33,396 nt of DNA from a virus. The position numbers were made by a program, and so were the translations under genes. Shown here piece after piece: positions 7,210 to 15,545 of this stretch (position 1 is its first letter; every line of letters starts with the position of its first letter). The notes below the pieces were generated by a model, which did not search any database, had not been told where the DNA came from, and saw nothing but the letters and a program-made list of their open reading frames with translations. Location: the IMG/VR virus record IMGVR_UViG_3300025711_000271, positions 1-33,396 of that record; one strand, written 5' to 3'.

Positions 7210-8325
7210 GTGTTCAACGGTTCTAATTTACGGTTGGCTCGTCTGTATCACGAGCTTTCACTTGAGCAGGTGGCTGAGCGTGTCAATAAAACTCGCCAGT
7301 ACATACAGCGGCTGGAGACCGGCATTGCTGTACCCACTATTGAGCTTGCTAATGAATTGGCTACCGTTTTAAAAGTTGCCCCTGTGTTTTTTGACACGGA
7401 TGAACAATCTCCTTTGAATGAGGAGATTGTTCACTTCCGTAAACGCAGTTCAACAAGAGTGGTAACTAAATTAGCAACTCTCGCAAAAGCGGAACTTTAC
7501 AGACGCCTTATAGAAGTTTTCGAGCAGAATCTCAATCTCCCCCCGGTTAGATTCGAACAGATTGATGCACACACCCAGGATGAAATTGAGAAAGCTGCGG
7601 AGAAATGTAGGATTGATTGGGGCTTAGGACTTGGCCCAATAGATAATATGACTCGTGTTGCTGAGAAAATGGGCGCGTTCGTTACATCTTTCGATTCGGT
7701 TTGTGACGAAGTTGATGCTCTTTCTGTTCCTCTTGAAAGGCCTTTTATCGTCAGGAACACTGCCAAAAAATCTCCGTGTCGACAACGTTTTGACATCGCA
7801 CATGAGGTTGGCCATCTTGTTCTTCATGGTGGAATATCAACTGGGGATCGGGCTACAGAATCAGAAGCCAACCGTTTTGCTTCTGCAATTTTATTACCTC
7901 GCAGCGCAATGGCTAAATATTTCCCTCGTCCTATTGGCGGGCGCATCGATTGGCAAGGATTAAGCGAATTTAAGCTAACTTGGAAAGTTAGCAAAGCAGC
8001 AATTATTTACCGTGCTCATCAATTATCGCTTCTCAGCGATGCACAGTACAAAACTGCTTTTTTTGGCCTTAAGAGGAAAGGCGAAGCAATTGAGGAAAAA
8101 GAAGACTATTTGATTGCTCATGAAAAACCAGAGTTATTTCACCGAGCAATGCGGGTTTTGTTAAAAGATCTAAATATGGATGCCGAAAGTCTGGCAAAAC
8201 GGCTTAAAATATCGGTCCCTATGCTTTTAGAACTTGCCAATGATCCAGATCTCCATAATAGCAGTCTTGACTGTGCCTCAGGTAACGTAGTTTCCCTCCT
8301 CGCTTACCGTAACATGACAGCTTAG
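7210..8325 (+). CDS. Xre HTH and ImmA/IrrE-type metallopeptidase fusion protein
   Basis: This 371-residue protein has two recognisable domains. Residues 5-60 are an Xre/HTH_3 DNA-binding domain (LRLARLYHELSLEQVAERV, then TRQYIQRLETG). Residues about 140-240 are an ImmA/IrrE (COG2856) zinc peptidase domain with HEVGH at 198-202 and a SEANRFA.A.LLP segment that supplies the third ligand (Glu219). A C-terminal region (305-345) contains a second HTH-like helix pair (LAKRLKISVPMLLELA). The start is GTG 7210, with AAGG upstream and 9 bases after the previous stop. Proteins of this layout act as regulators or antitoxins, and the peptidase may cleave a repressor or partner on a signal. The intact zinc motif argues for activity. 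A terminator follows directly, so the two genes form one unit. Confidence 0.88.
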   Translation: MFNGSNLRLARLYHELSLEQVAERVNKTRQYIQRLETGIAVPTIELANELATVLKVAPVFFDTDEQSPLNEEIVHFRKRSSTRVVTKLATLAKAELYRRLIEVFEQNLNLPPVRFEQIDAHTQDEIEKAAEKCRIDWGLGLGPIDNMTRVAEKMGAFVTSFDSVCDEVDALSVPLERPFIVRNTAKKSPCRQRFDIAHEVGHLVLHGGISTGDRATESEANRFASAILLPRSAMAKYFPRPIGGRIDWQGLSEFKLTWKVSKAAIIYRAHQLSLLSDAQYKTAFFGLKRKGEAIEEKEDYLIAHEKPELFHRAMRVLLKDLNMDAESLAKRLKISVPMLLELANDPDLHNSSLDCASGNVVSLLAYRNMTA

Positions 8326-8339
8326 CTTTAAAAATTAGT

Positions 8340-8362
8340 CCCTGCTCCGGCAGGGTTTTTTT
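8340..8362 (+). terminator. Intrinsic terminator of the cargo operon
   Basis: CCCTGC pairs with GCAGGG around a TCCG loop, followed by seven T residues. It is 15 bases after the stop codon of the Xre-peptidase gene and closes the two-gene unit before the cos region. Confidence 0.9.
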
Positions 8363-8662
8363 ATCATATTGACTAGTTAAATATTCCAGTTTTGCCAACT
8401 TAAAATCGCTGCAAAAAAATGCATTGAAATGCACAGTTTAGATCCCACCTTCTGGAACCTTCCAGGCCACACGGGGCGCGGGATTGGCCGGACTGCAAAA
8501 GTGCAAAAAAAAGCACCATTTTTGTGCGCGGGCGAGGCGGGGGAGCAGTCGCGCGCTGAGAGGGGGTACATAGGGCATTCCTCCAAAATCGTTTTTTTGG
8601 CCGAAAATCGGCTCAATTTGAGGTTTTGAGCGGTGCGCCCATGCCTTGCGTAGGAAATGAGA
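8363..8662. other. Non-coding packaging region around cos
   Basis: About 300 bases between the cargo terminator and the Q terminator have no convincing gene. Short frames crossing this stretch read through the cos site, have unusual composition and lack good ribosome sites. The region contains A/T-runs alternating with GC-rich blocks and short inverted repeats near 8494-8525 (GCAC/GTGC), as expected for terminase binding next to the cohesive-end site. Confidence 0.7.
8531..8549. other. cos: cos site (cohesive-end packaging site)
   Basis: The sequence GGCGAGGCGGGGGAGCAGT is very close to the 19-base cohesive end of P2 as I remember it (GGCGAGGCGGGG followed by AAGCAC). It is at the P2 position, between the cargo interval and the 3' end of portal gene Q. 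Terminase subunits gpP and gpM would cut here to package monomeric circles. The exact nick positions are taken by analogy with P2. Confidence 0.85.
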
Positions 8663-8691
8663 AAGCCCCGCAGCATGGCGCTGAGGGGCTT
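8663..8691 (-). terminator. Terminator of the leftward P-Q operon
   Basis: Read on the minus strand, AAGCCCC-T-CAGC pairs with GCTG-C-GGGGCTT in an 11-bp stem with one mismatch, followed by TTTCTC. It lies 36 bases past the stop codon of Q and should end the P-Q transcript before cos. Confidence 0.75.
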
Positions 8692-8726
8692 GTAGAAGGG
8701 GTGAGGTTCGGGTTATTGAAGGCGGA

Positions 8727-9791
8727 TCAGTTGCTGTTTTCTGCCAAGGCGTAAGGGGTAAAGCTGAACACCTCAACGCCCATCCAGTCATTCAGGTCCT
8801 TCAGCACTTCCTGAATGGGGTACAGTTCATTGATAGCAAACACCTTGGCCGCCTTTTCAATATCACCTAGCCCCCCGGCGTTGTTGGGTATCACACCCAT
8901 GAGCTGCGGAGGGACACGATGCACGGCCAGCATATCGTCACGGGTCGCATCCTTAATCCCGGTAAATTCATCCTTTGCGGCTATCTGGCTAAATGGCATG
9001 ATCTGCAAGCCGTCTTTCTTGCCCCCTGCGGCATAGACAAAAAGATTTTTAAACGCTCCGCCTCCCCTCGCATCTTTCAGTGAGCGCTTAAGTTTCTCGA
9101 CGTCACTACTGTTGGCGACGGGGTCAGTGAGGTAAACAATCACCCCGGCATGACTGCCGTTGATGTAATAATTTCGGCGAAACAGCGTGGCCTCACCGTT
9201 TAGTAAAATGGACTGCATGGCGGACATATATTCCGGTGTGCCGTAAATCTCCTGATGAATGCTGGGGCTGCGCAGGTGGTAAACCTTGCCGGGCGGAAAT
9301 GCGTAGTCTTCGTTGTAGTAGGTCACGAACCAGTACTGATCCAGGTCCTCGCCGCGCCGCGTGTACTTCGCCAGGGTATGCTTCAGCTTCAACGGCTCGC
9401 CTAGCCGGTTTTCCCTGAGTTCAAGATATGCATTCCCGAACACCAGATAATCCATGATGAACGCGCTGGCGTCTTGCCTGGACAACAGCGGATGCGGTTT
9501 GTAGCAGGACATAATCACATTACGCTTAAAAATCAGCGGCGACTGATGATGCACGGCCCCTTCCAGCATACGCGCTAGGCCATAAGGGCTAATCGGCGGC
9601 TCATACCAGCGCCCATTTTTAGCGCACTCCATGCAGTCCTGCAGATCACGTTGGTCCATGATGGGGGTAGAGTCACCGAAGCTAAAAGACTGGATTTCAT
9701 CAATCGGTTGCTGCACTGAGTCGCCGGATTGCAGGGTATCACCTGCGGCATTGAGACTGACTTTATGGGTGGTTTTACGGCGGCGGCTCAT
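8727..9791 (-). CDS. Q: Portal protein gpQ
   Basis: The product forms the dodecameric portal at the capsid vertex through which DNA is packaged and to which the tail connector attaches. It has 354 residues against 344 in P2. Typical P2-family segments include the N-terminal FSFGDSTPIMDQ, YEPPISP.GLA, HHQSPL.FK, and the C-terminal HRVPPQLMG..P.NAGG.GD..KA. It starts at 9791, three bases from the stop of P on the same strand, so the two are co-transcribed leftward from the P/O intergenic promoter. No defects are seen. Confidence 0.95.
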   Translation of the reverse strand: MSRRRKTTHKVSLNAAGDTLQSGDSVQQPIDEIQSFSFGDSTPIMDQRDLQDCMECAKNGRWYEPPISPYGLARMLEGAVHHQSPLIFKRNVIMSCYKPHPLLSRQDASAFIMDYLVFGNAYLELRENRLGEPLKLKHTLAKYTRRGEDLDQYWFVTYYNEDYAFPPGKVYHLRSPSIHQEIYGTPEYMSAMQSILLNGEATLFRRNYYINGSHAGVIVYLTDPVANSSDVEKLKRSLKDARGGGAFKNLFVYAAGGKKDGLQIMPFSQIAAKDEFTGIKDATRDDMLAVHRVPPQLMGVIPNNAGGLGDIEKAAKVFAINELYPIQEVLKDLNDWMGVEVFSFTPYALAENSN

Positions 9792-9793
9792 TA

Positions 9794-11506
9794 TTAAAAC
9801 TCCTCAACGAAACTTTCAGTACCACTACCGGCATCATTGCCGAGTGGCTCATTTTGCAGGGCATGCATGGTTGCCCATGCCAGGTCACCGTGGCTGCTGC
9901 CGCGCTTACGGTCAGAGGCATAGGAGGTCTGGCCGCCCTGCGTGATAAATTTTCTGATGGTCATGAAGCTGGTCACGACATCCATCATCCCCGCGTCATA
10001 TTCAAAGCGTCCGGCGCGAATAACCATTTGTGCTTTCAGTACCAACTGGCGTTTAACGGCCGGGGTATAGGTATGCTTTTGTGCCGCCGGGAAAAATTTC
10101 ACGACCAGCTGATACACCGCCTCGCCAATGCCGGTCCCGTCTATATCGATATGCTGGACGTCATAAATATGGGTCAGCTGTTTGATGAAGTTCGCCTGCT
10201 CTTCAAACTCCATACCGCGCAGCTGATGGCGTTCAATCACGCGGAACTTGCCACCGGGCACCATGGGCGGAGCCAGGACGACGAGACCGGCACTGTCCCC
10301 CTTGTCGCTGTTACCGTTAGGGTCGTAACCTATCCATACCTTGCGATTGCCCAGCGGGCGCGGGGCGTAAGGGTTCCAGTCCGGCCAGATGCCGCTGTAA
10401 CCGTCCACGCCGCAGCCTATCAGCGCGTTATAGTTAAATGCCCTTTCCCCCTGCTTCACGAAGATGCAGCGATAGAGGTTATCGAATTCATCCGGACTGT
10501 TTTCGTTCTGGATCTCTTCCAGGTCAATCAGCGTGAAACCCTGATCGATAACGTCATGCACCGTCACAATTTGACGCCAGATATTGTCCCCGCACAGCTT
10601 CCCGTCCTTCAGTGCCTTATGACTAAGGTCTAATTCCGCCCTGTCTTTCTTGCCTCGACCGCTGTTGAACAGGTTACCAGACCAGAATTCATAGGCTTCA
10701 TGCTCTTCGCTGGACGGCGTTGAGAAATAGGTACGCCGCAAGCCGACGTGCGTCGCCATGCCTGCCGCCACTTTTCGCAAATTCAGGAAGTTAGCGACCC
10801 AGAACGCCTCATCAAAATAGAGGTCACCGGTATAGGATTGCGCGCTGGCCGCCGAGGTGCCGAGAAAATACAGCGTCGCCCCGTTGGATAAAATAATTTC
10901 ATCCCCGCCTTTCAGCTCCACGCCAATGCTACGCGCCAGAAAAATAATGAATTTCTTGAACTGGAACGCCTGGGCACGGGAGGCCGACAGGAAAATCTGG
11001 TTCGTGCCGGTTTCCAGCGCCCTGAGCAGCGCCTCGCGTGCAAAGTACCAACTGGCCCCAATCTGGCGCGATTTCAGAATGAAGCGGTTGCGCAGATTCC
11101 TTTGCTTATACCAGCGCTTTTGATGTTCATAGAGCGACTCCATCACCAGGGCGCGCAGCTCGGCAACCTGCTCCGCGCTGAAGTGGTTTTTAGGTGCCTT
11201 CTCCTTTTTCTCCAGCTGCTTTTCTTTGCGCTCATCGCGCGACAGCCGGGCCATTTGTCGCCCGAGTAAATCAATCGTCTTGTAGTCCTGGGCGCTTAAG
11301 TCCTCCTTTTCAATCAGCCGCAGATAGCGAACCTCGGTTCGCTCCACCGCACGTTCAATGAACGTGGCTGCGTCCCAGGCGTCGCGCCGACGCCAGGAAT
11401 AAATCGTGTTGGCACTCACCCTAAGCCGCTGTGCGATTTGGGGGATGCTGTAAGCCTGCCAGTAAAGGCTTTTGGCTTCGATGCGGGGATCGGTCGTGGT
11501 TTTCAT
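9794..11506 (-). CDS. P: Terminase large subunit (ATPase/nuclease) gpP
   Basis: This is the DNA-packaging motor subunit that cuts at cos and translocates DNA. It has 570 residues against 590 in P2. Residues 12-45 form a DNA-binding HTH (YWQAYSIPQIAQRL...IYSWRRRDAWD). The ATPase domain shows the atypical Walker A SRQIGASWYF (146-155) and Walker B DLYFDEAFW (228-236). The C-terminal RNase H-like nuclease begins at WIGYDPNGNSDKGD and ends with a SSHGDLAWATMHAL segment. The ATG at 11506 gives the P2-like N-terminus. It is divergent from O, with an Ogr-type activator site between them. Confidence 0.95.
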   Translation of the reverse strand: MKTTTDPRIEAKSLYWQAYSIPQIAQRLRVSANTIYSWRRRDAWDAATFIERAVERTEVRYLRLIEKEDLSAQDYKTIDLLGRQMARLSRDERKEKQLEKKEKAPKNHFSAEQVAELRALVMESLYEHQKRWYKQRNLRNRFILKSRQIGASWYFAREALLRALETGTNQIFLSASRAQAFQFKKFIIFLARSIGVELKGGDEIILSNGATLYFLGTSAASAQSYTGDLYFDEAFWVANFLNLRKVAAGMATHVGLRRTYFSTPSSEEHEAYEFWSGNLFNSGRGKKDRAELDLSHKALKDGKLCGDNIWRQIVTVHDVIDQGFTLIDLEEIQNENSPDEFDNLYRCIFVKQGERAFNYNALIGCGVDGYSGIWPDWNPYAPRPLGNRKVWIGYDPNGNSDKGDSAGLVVLAPPMVPGGKFRVIERHQLRGMEFEEQANFIKQLTHIYDVQHIDIDGTGIGEAVYQLVVKFFPAAQKHTYTPAVKRQLVLKAQMVIRAGRFEYDAGMMDVVTSFMTIRKFITQGGQTSYASDRKRGSSHGDLAWATMHALQNEPLGNDAGSGTESFVEEF

Positions 11507-11552
11507 GGGTACAGGCTATCGCGTGCGCGGGGGCAGGAATATCACCGGAGAT

Positions 11553-11570
11553 TGTCGCTGACCTCTGACA
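11553..11570. promoter_or_regulatory. Ogr activator site for the divergent P and O late promoters
   Basis: TGT-N12-ACA (TGTCGCTGACCTCTGACA, flanked to give TTGT...ACAA) is the consensus for the zinc-finger activator Ogr/Delta, which binds about 55 bases upstream of P2-type late starts. A centre at 11561.5 predicts a rightward start near 11617, after a weak -10 (GAATAT, 11605-11610). Its symmetry could also serve the leftward P promoter, but the predicted start there would fall at the P start codon, so the leftward promoter may use other signals. Confidence 0.8.
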
Positions 11571-11655
11571 ATTCCTATGTGTGGCATGCATTTGCCGGGC
11601 GATTGAATATAGGGGCACAGGGTGAAACCACCACTAATTAACCGGAGTTTGAACG

Positions 11656-12495
11656 ATGCCAAAGTCTAAGTTTTTCCGCGTGGCCGTAGAGGGTGCGACC
11701 TGCGACGGACGCACGCTGGAACGCCAGCACATTCAACAAATGGGTGATAGCTATAACCCGCAGGTTTATGGCGCGCGCTGCAATCTGGAACACCTGAGAA
11801 GCCTTTTCCCGGATAGCGTGTTTCGTATGTATGGCGATGTGCTGGCGCTGAAGGCTGAGGAAATCAGTGACGGCCCACTGAAAGGCAAGCTGGGCTTGTA
11901 TGCGCAAATTGACGCCACCGACGAGCTGGTTGGGTTGAACAAGTCCCGCCAGAAGATTTACAGCAGCATCGAAGTGAGTCCGAAGTTTGCCGATACCGGC
12001 GTTGCTTATCTGGTGGGGCTGGCATTTACGGATTCACCGGCAAGCCTCGGTACCGAAATGCTCCAGTTCTGCGCCAGCAGCCCGGTTAACCCGCTGGCGG
12101 GCCGTAAAACTGATCCCTCCTGTTTCTTCACCGTCGCCGCAGAAGTGGCTCTGGAATTCGAAGACGATGCGCCAGAAGCCAACCGCGGAAAAGGTTTTTT
12201 CAACAGCATCAAAGAGCTGCTTAACAAAGGGCAGCGTCAGTTCTCAGCTGAAGCCTCTGAGATCCGCGAAGCGGTCGAAGTGGTGGCACAGTCGCAGGCA
12301 GATACGCTGGACCGCCTTGATACCTTCAGTCAGCAATTAGACAAGTTTGCCGACGCTGAGGCACTGAAAAGCCTTAAAGGTGACCTGGCCGACTTGAAGG
12401 CAAAGCTGGAGAAACAGGACAGCAATTTTAACCAGCGTCCACCATCACACGGCAGTGCCAACGGTGCCGATCAGACCCTTCTGGCTGACTGCTAA
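11656..12495 (+). CDS. O: Capsid scaffold and maturation protease gpO
   Basis: The product is the internal scaffold that directs gpN assembly and the serine protease that processes N, O and the portal. It has 279 residues against 284 in P2. The catalytic triad is recognisable as Asp17 (TCDGR), His46 (NLEHL) and Ser104 (IYSSIEVSP), matching P2 Asp19, His48 and Ser107. The C-terminal part (about 165-260) is charged and coiled-coil-like, as expected for the scaffold domain. CCGGAG precedes ATG 11656. It is the first gene of the long rightward late operon. Confidence 0.95.
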   Translation: MPKSKFFRVAVEGATCDGRTLERQHIQQMGDSYNPQVYGARCNLEHLRSLFPDSVFRMYGDVLALKAEEISDGPLKGKLGLYAQIDATDELVGLNKSRQKIYSSIEVSPKFADTGVAYLVGLAFTDSPASLGTEMLQFCASSPVNPLAGRKTDPSCFFTVAAEVALEFEDDAPEANRGKGFFNSIKELLNKGQRQFSAEASEIREAVEVVAQSQADTLDRLDTFSQQLDKFADAEALKSLKGDLADLKAKLEKQDSNFNQRPPSHGSANGADQTLLADC

Positions 12496-12538
12496 GACCG
12501 CAAGCCATTAACCGAATTTGAGCGTAAGGAAAGATATC

Positions 12539-13588
12539 ATGAAGAACGAAACCCGCCTGAAATGGGACCAGTACAACCAACGCCAGGCGCAGCTTAACGG
12601 CGTATCCGCGCAGCACGTGGATAAACACTTTGCTATCGCGCCGAGCATTTCGCAAACGCTGGAAGACAAGGTGCAGCTGTCTAGCGAGTTTTTGCAAAAG
12701 GTCAACGTGGTCGGCGTGCCTGAGCAGGAAGGTCAGAAGCTGGGCCTCGGTATCAGCGGGCCGGTTGCCAGTGCAAATTCCGGCAACACCGACCGCCGTG
12801 AACCGCGCTCCATTCTTACCCTGGACGATGACAAATACCGCTGCGAACAGACCAACTACGACACCTATATTCCGTATTCGCAGTTGGATATGTGGGCGAA
12901 GTTCCCGGACTTTCAGCAGCGTATTACTAACCAGATCATTAAACGCCGCGCGCTTGACCGCATCATGATTGGCTTTAACGGCACCCGCCGTGCCGATAAG
13001 TCGGATTTAAACGCCAACCCGTTGTTGCAAGACGTCAATATCGGCTGGCTGCAAAAGTACCGCACCAACGCCGCCGCGCGGGTCATGAAAAACGTGACGC
13101 TAACCAGTCGAGACGAATCCAACAAAATCCTTGCCAAGGGCATGTACAGCAGTCTGGACGCGTTGGCCTATGACGCAACCAGCTCGCTGCTGGATGAATG
13201 GTACAAGTCCTCGCCAGATTTGGTGGTGGTCTGTGGCCGTAATATCGTCACCTCCCGCGAGTTCCCGCTGATTAACGGTATCAGCGAGAACAACCCGAAC
13301 AGCGAAGCGCTGGCCGGTCAGCTGATTTTGTCCCGCAAACAGATTGGCAATATGCCGACGTTTGTCGCGCCGTTCTTCCCGGACCACGCGATGTTCATCA
13401 CCTCGCTCTCTAACCTGTCGATTTACTGGCAGGAAGAAAAACAGCGCCGGATGCTCAAGGAGGAGCCGGAATACAACCGCGTCGCGACTTACGAGTCGTC
13501 CAATGATGCGTTTGTCATCGAAGATTACGGCTTCGGCTGCCTGATTGAGAACATCACCTGGGCAGACGCTGCCGCCGGTGGCGCATAA
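12539..13588 (+). CDS. N: Major capsid protein precursor gpN
   Basis: This is the HK97-fold major head protein, processed by gpO. From ATG 12539, with AAGGA eight bases upstream, it has 349 residues against 357 in P2. An upstream in-frame start (12518) lacks a comparable site, so I reject it. P2-family segments include KWDQYNQRQAQLNGV, F.I.PS..Q.LE.K.Q.SS.FLQK.N...V..Q.G..LGLG, and DRR.PR near residue 87. A strong hairpin follows the stop codon. Confidence 0.95.
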   Translation: MKNETRLKWDQYNQRQAQLNGVSAQHVDKHFAIAPSISQTLEDKVQLSSEFLQKVNVVGVPEQEGQKLGLGISGPVASANSGNTDRREPRSILTLDDDKYRCEQTNYDTYIPYSQLDMWAKFPDFQQRITNQIIKRRALDRIMIGFNGTRRADKSDLNANPLLQDVNIGWLQKYRTNAAARVMKNVTLTSRDESNKILAKGMYSSLDALAYDATSSLLDEWYKSSPDLVVVCGRNIVTSREFPLINGISENNPNSEALAGQLILSRKQIGNMPTFVAPFFPDHAMFITSLSNLSIYWQEEKQRRMLKEEPEYNRVATYESSNDAFVIEDYGFGCLIENITWADAAAGGA

Positions 13589-13601
13589 GTCTTAACACCA
13601 T

Positions 13602-13621
13602 GCCGGGGAATGCTCCCCGGC
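13602..13621 (+). other. Perfect hairpin between N and M
   Basis: GCCGGGGA pairs with TCCCCGGC in an 8-bp stem around a four-base loop, 13 bases after the N stop and 16 before the M start. There is no T-run, so it is not a classic intrinsic terminator. It may stabilise or process the message so that the abundant capsid protein is made in excess over the terminase subunit. Confidence 0.7.
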
Positions 13622-13637
13622 CTTCGGGGGAAACATC

Positions 13638-14465
13638 ATGCTGACACCGGCAAGAAAGCATTTCGAGAACGTCATGGCGCAAAACCGTGGCAACGGGGCC
13701 AGCACGCTGGCTGACCAGACGGCCTATGAGCAAATCCTGCACCGGCTGCGCATCGACCAGAGCCGCCTGAAGGGCATTCAGGCAAACAGGGCCAAGGCCG
13801 AAGAAAAGCAAAAATTGCTGCCTGACTATCAGGGCTGGGTAGACGGCACGCTTGCCGCCGACAGCGGCCAGGCAGACGACGTGCTGACCCGCGTCATGCT
13901 CTGGCACATTGACGCCGGAAACATTGCCGAAGCCTTGCGCATCGGGGAATACGTCATTCGTCACAAGCTGGCAATGCCTGACAAATTCAACCGCACCGCC
14001 GCCGTGACGCTGATGGACGAAATTTGTGACCCCGTGCTCGCCGCCTTTAAGGCCGCGCCCAACGTGGCGACAGTGAATGTGGATTTACTGAAGGCGCTCG
14101 ACGGTCTGACGGCCAATGAAGATGCCCCGGAAGCGGTGCGCGCCAAGCTGTGGAAAGCCATCGGTTACACGCTGCGCACGGTAGAAGCCACCCAGCCAGA
14201 AGCCCTGGAATATCTGCAAAAAGCCATTGCAGAATTCAGCGACATTGGCGTCAAGCGCGACATTGAGCTGCTTACGCGACTGCTGAAAAAGGCCGAGACA
14301 GAAACCCCGCTAACGGATGAATCGGAGATTAAACCCGAGGAAAAACCGGAGCCGGAGCCTAAGGCAGTACCTGCAAAAGCGAAGCGCCAGGCAACAGCAA
14401 AAAAGAACGCCACGGCGAAATCTAAAAAGCCAGCAGCCAGGAAAACGGTAACCGCTGCTGAGTAA
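13638..14465 (+). CDS. M: Terminase small subunit gpM
   Basis: The product is the endonuclease/cos-recognition partner of gpP in DNA packaging. It has 275 residues against 247 in P2. The conserved central region includes YEQ.L..L..DQ..LK.I, LLP....WV.G.L and VMLW..D.G....AL.I..Y......MP. The last 60 residues form a low-complexity tail of Glu/Pro followed by a Lys/Ala-rich basic stretch, longer than in P2, that may bind DNA. GGGGGAAAC precedes ATG 13638. Confidence 0.93.
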   Translation: MLTPARKHFENVMAQNRGNGASTLADQTAYEQILHRLRIDQSRLKGIQANRAKAEEKQKLLPDYQGWVDGTLAADSGQADDVLTRVMLWHIDAGNIAEALRIGEYVIRHKLAMPDKFNRTAAVTLMDEICDPVLAAFKAAPNVATVNVDLLKALDGLTANEDAPEAVRAKLWKAIGYTLRTVEATQPEALEYLQKAIAEFSDIGVKRDIELLTRLLKKAETETPLTDESEIKPEEKPEPEPKAVPAKAKRQATAKKNATAKSKKPAARKTVTAAE

Positions 14466-14487
14466 AAGAATGTGCCCCCGCGCACCA

Positions 14488-14544
14488 GGGCGGCACGGCG
14501 GAAGTTCTCAACCTCGTTGTATGACTTCATGCCGTCCACCGCCC
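14488..14544 (+). other. Long imperfect stem-loop in the M-L gap
   Basis: Three paired blocks line up: GGGCGG (14488-14493) with CCGCCC (14539-14544), ACGGC (14495-14499) with GCCGT (14531-14535), and AAGT (14502-14505) with ACTT (14524-14527), leaving an 18-base loop. The 98-base gap between M and L holds no gene. The structure ends 19 bases before the L start and could affect L translation or message processing. Confidence 0.5.
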
Positions 14545-14563
14545 GACCTGTTGAGAGCGAACG

Positions 14564-15052
14564 ATGAGCCTGGTAGCCAAAGCAGCAATTAACCCCCTCG
14601 AAGGGAACGCCGATGACATCAACGACGGCGGCGCAAAAGTCACCAGCGGCCCCTTTTGGCCGGAAATACGCCTGGCTGACCTGCGTCTCAGGATGCGGCT
14701 TAACGGCCTGGTCACGACTGACCGGCTCAATGAGTCGGCCACCGAGGCGGTGGTTTACGTAAACAAGCAGCTGGCTGACTGGAAATTCAACCAGGCAGGC
14801 TACGCCGCCCTTGAAGACGTGCCCGCAGAGGTGATTAACGACACAACGGTATTGGTTTTTCGCTATCGACGCGCCGTGTATTCCATCGCCAAGGCGCTGT
14901 TAACCGAAGGCTATCGGGATTTTGACACCACGGCACAGGGTGAAAAGCATGCCCAGGCGCTGACCTCGCAGATTGACACGCTATGGCGAGACGGTAACTG
15001 GGCAATACGCGATATCCAGAACCTCAGTCGCGGACTGGCGGAGCTGGTCTGA
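14564..15052 (+). CDS. L: Head completion protein gpL
   Basis: The product fills the head-tail connector region after packaging. It has 162 residues against 169 in P2. The N-terminal half carries the usual GPFWPEIRLADLR segment, and the rest is helical (RRAVYSIAKALLTEGYRDFDTT). ATG 14564 is preceded by GAGAG. Its stop overlaps the start of X (TGATG), so L and X are coupled as in P2. Confidence 0.92.
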   Translation: MSLVAKAAINPLEGNADDINDGGAKVTSGPFWPEIRLADLRLRMRLNGLVTTDRLNESATEAVVYVNKQLADWKFNQAGYAALEDVPAEVINDTTVLVFRYRRAVYSIAKALLTEGYRDFDTTAQGEKHAQALTSQIDTLWRDGNWAIRDIQNLSRGLAELV

Positions 15053-15261
15053 TGGACGTTATGGCCTTGCAGGGGGATACGCTGGACCTTGTGTGTTATC
15101 GCTATTACGGCAAAACGGCGGGCGTGACAGAGGCCGTGCTGAGTGCCAATCCGGGGCTTTGCGAAGGCGGCCCGTTACTTACGGCCGGTCAGGTTATCAC
15201 CCTGCCTGAGCTTGCCGCCGACACGGAAAACAAAGCGGAGATAGTACAGCTATGGGATTAA
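15052..15261 (+). CDS. X: Tail protein X (LysM-like)
   Basis: This 69-residue protein (67 in P2) has the short LysM-like fold of gpX: GDTLDLVCYRYYGKT, then VL.ANPGL...GPLL.AGQVI.LPEL. It is a minor tail component, probably close to the tail's peptidoglycan-facing or completion parts. It overlaps both L and the holin gene, so translation is probably coupled. Confidence 0.92.
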   Translation: MDVMALQGDTLDLVCYRYYGKTAGVTEAVLSANPGLCEGGPLLTAGQVITLPELAADTENKAEIVQLWD

Positions 15262-15545
15262 GCATGGAGCGCCTGACGGCCTTTCTGTCTTACCTGCCTT
15301 CGGCGTTTCTGACCACGATTGGGATCGTGTCACTGGCGCAGTGGTCAATGCTGGCGGGGATTGTTTTAGGCGTGCTGACTTACCGCCTTAACAAAAGCCA
15401 TAAGCGGCGGGTCGAGAAGGAAGAAGAAAAACGCACGGCCATTCTTGAAGATCTGGCAGCCAGGGCGACGCAGCACAACATGAATGACGTGGTGTGCACC
15501 CTGCAGGATATGGCACGTACTGAAAAGAGGCGGTCAACGCCATGA
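15252..15545 (+). CDS. Class II holin, probable pinholin, with two possible starts
   Basis: The product is a small inner-membrane protein that triggers lysis. It has two hydrophobic helices (about residues 8-28 and 30-46), then LTYRLNKSHKRR and a highly charged cytoplasmic tail of about 45 residues. The start, MGLSMERL, offers two initiation codons four residues apart (15252 and 15264), like the paired starts of phage 21 holin S. The QWSMLAGIVLGVLTYRLN helix resembles the second helix of that class. It is unlike P2 holin Y, whose sequence and length differ. It overlaps X on the left and the endolysin on the right. Because the endolysin has a SAR domain, a membrane-depolarising pinholin is the natural partner. 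Confidence 0.8.
   Translation: MGLSMERLTAFLSYLPSAFLTTIGIVSLAQWSMLAGIVLGVLTYRLNKSHKRRVEKEEEKRTAILEDLAARATQHNMNDVVCTLQDMARTEKRRSTP

Noticed and set aside
8377-8791. Small frames on both strands across the cos region
   Set aside because: They read through the cos site and the Q terminator, and their translations look random.
9854-10633. Long open frame (259 codons) on the plus strand opposite the terminase gene P
   Set aside because: It lies wholly antisense to a clearly conserved gene, has no ribosome site and no recognisable product; it reflects the codon bias of P.
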